Part shown: positions 63,949 to 64,000 of the stretch, piece after piece
Layout of the letters: each line of letters opens with the position of its first letter
Numbering within the stretch: the first letter of the stretch is position 1
Source of the DNA: M30B19 sp041741535
GTDB lineage: Bacteria; Planctomycetota; Planctomycetia; Pirellulales; Pirellulaceae
Assembly: GCA_041741535.1 (NCBI GenBank)
Contig: JBGSJV010000175.1
Coordinates: 1 to 64,000, forward strand
Direction: 5' to 3'
DNA: 64,000 nt
Notes under the pieces: generated by a model
The model's database searches: none
What the model was told of the DNA's origin: nothing
Seen by the model: the letters and a program-made list of their open reading frames with translations, nothing else
Made by a program: the position numbers and the translations under genes

Positions 63949-64000
63949 CTATTGCTCTCGCGGAGCCAGACGAATGCGCAGTCCTTGAGGCAACGGATCC
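63949..64000 (-). CDS. Possible C-terminal end of a gene that enters from the right edge
   Basis: On the minus strand the last 51 bases read DPLPQGLRIRLAPREQ and then TAG at 63949-63951, 142 bases upstream of tsaE. The composition is protein-like, and a gene here would continue the tsaE-yidD-recJ direction. With only sixteen residues I cannot name it. Confidence 0.3.
   Translation of the reverse strand, partial: DPLPQGLRIRLAPREQ

Noticed and set aside
1..64000. tRNA, rRNA, integrase or complete insertion sequence
   Set aside because: I scanned for T-loop patterns, rRNA blocks and transposase motifs and saw none beyond the nuclease remnant. A covariance-model search would be the decisive check.

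Overview
The window reads as a chromosome segment of a planctomycete, most likely from the Pirellulaceae and relatives. Three things point there. A DUF1501 protein (8554-10059) sits next to a PSCyt1/DUF1549/DUF1553 cytochrome-type protein (10265-13528). SHD1, CotH and DUF4956 proteins are present. There is also a formaldehyde-activating-enzyme homologue, a C1 gene type known from Planctomycetes. GC looks moderate, many starts are GTG or TTG, and short non-coding repeats lie between genes. I see no rRNA, tRNA, CRISPR array or complete insertion sequence.

Layout. 1-3300: dispersed repeat, a collapsed Rpn-family nuclease gene and two related membrane/soluble proteins separated by an in-frame TGA. 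3500-13600: exported transglutaminase-like protein, DJ-1/PfpI protein, two tandem trans-sulfuration PLP enzymes, and the DUF1501 + PSCyt1 pair. 13600-15500: a small [2Fe-2S] BFD-type protein followed by a repeat-rich stretch without genes. 15500-19740: a 1404-residue exported protein with a glycosidase-like middle. 20000-24500 (minus): rsmE-def-fabZ-fabI-M28 peptidase, a probable operon for translation and fatty acid synthesis. 25000-32300 (plus): mog, aroA, two unusual amidohydrolases and an EthD protein. 32500-35200: DUF4956 membrane protein plus CotH kinase. 35200-42000 (minus): a tight run of glmU-like pyrophosphorylase, prs, lnt, an S1C protease with SHD1 and a membrane protein. 42000-46100 (plus): greA with a promoter and a terminator-like leader, thiC, and an orphan ABC permease. 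46200-54400: HtrA protease, glmS, fucose-isomerase-like protein, Fae homologue, ksgA, ribE. 54800-59550: enolase with a strong terminator, a transglutaminase-like protein, and an RpoD-type sigma factor with a terminator. 60000-64000: two small membrane proteins, recJ, yidD and tsaE.

Most genes are core metabolism and information processing: lipid, cell-wall precursor, cofactor and aromatic synthesis, rRNA and tRNA modification, transcription. They alternate with planctomycete-specific exported proteins. The points most worth following are: a Fae homologue whose usual active-site His position appears to be Glu; an Lnt frame that runs without a stop into a secreted protease; three amidohydrolase domains of which only one keeps metal ligands; the DUF4956-CotH pair; a GraL-like greA leader; a thiC-linked orphan permease; and several repeat families that abut or overlap stop codons. 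I found no single cassette that I can firmly call a new system.
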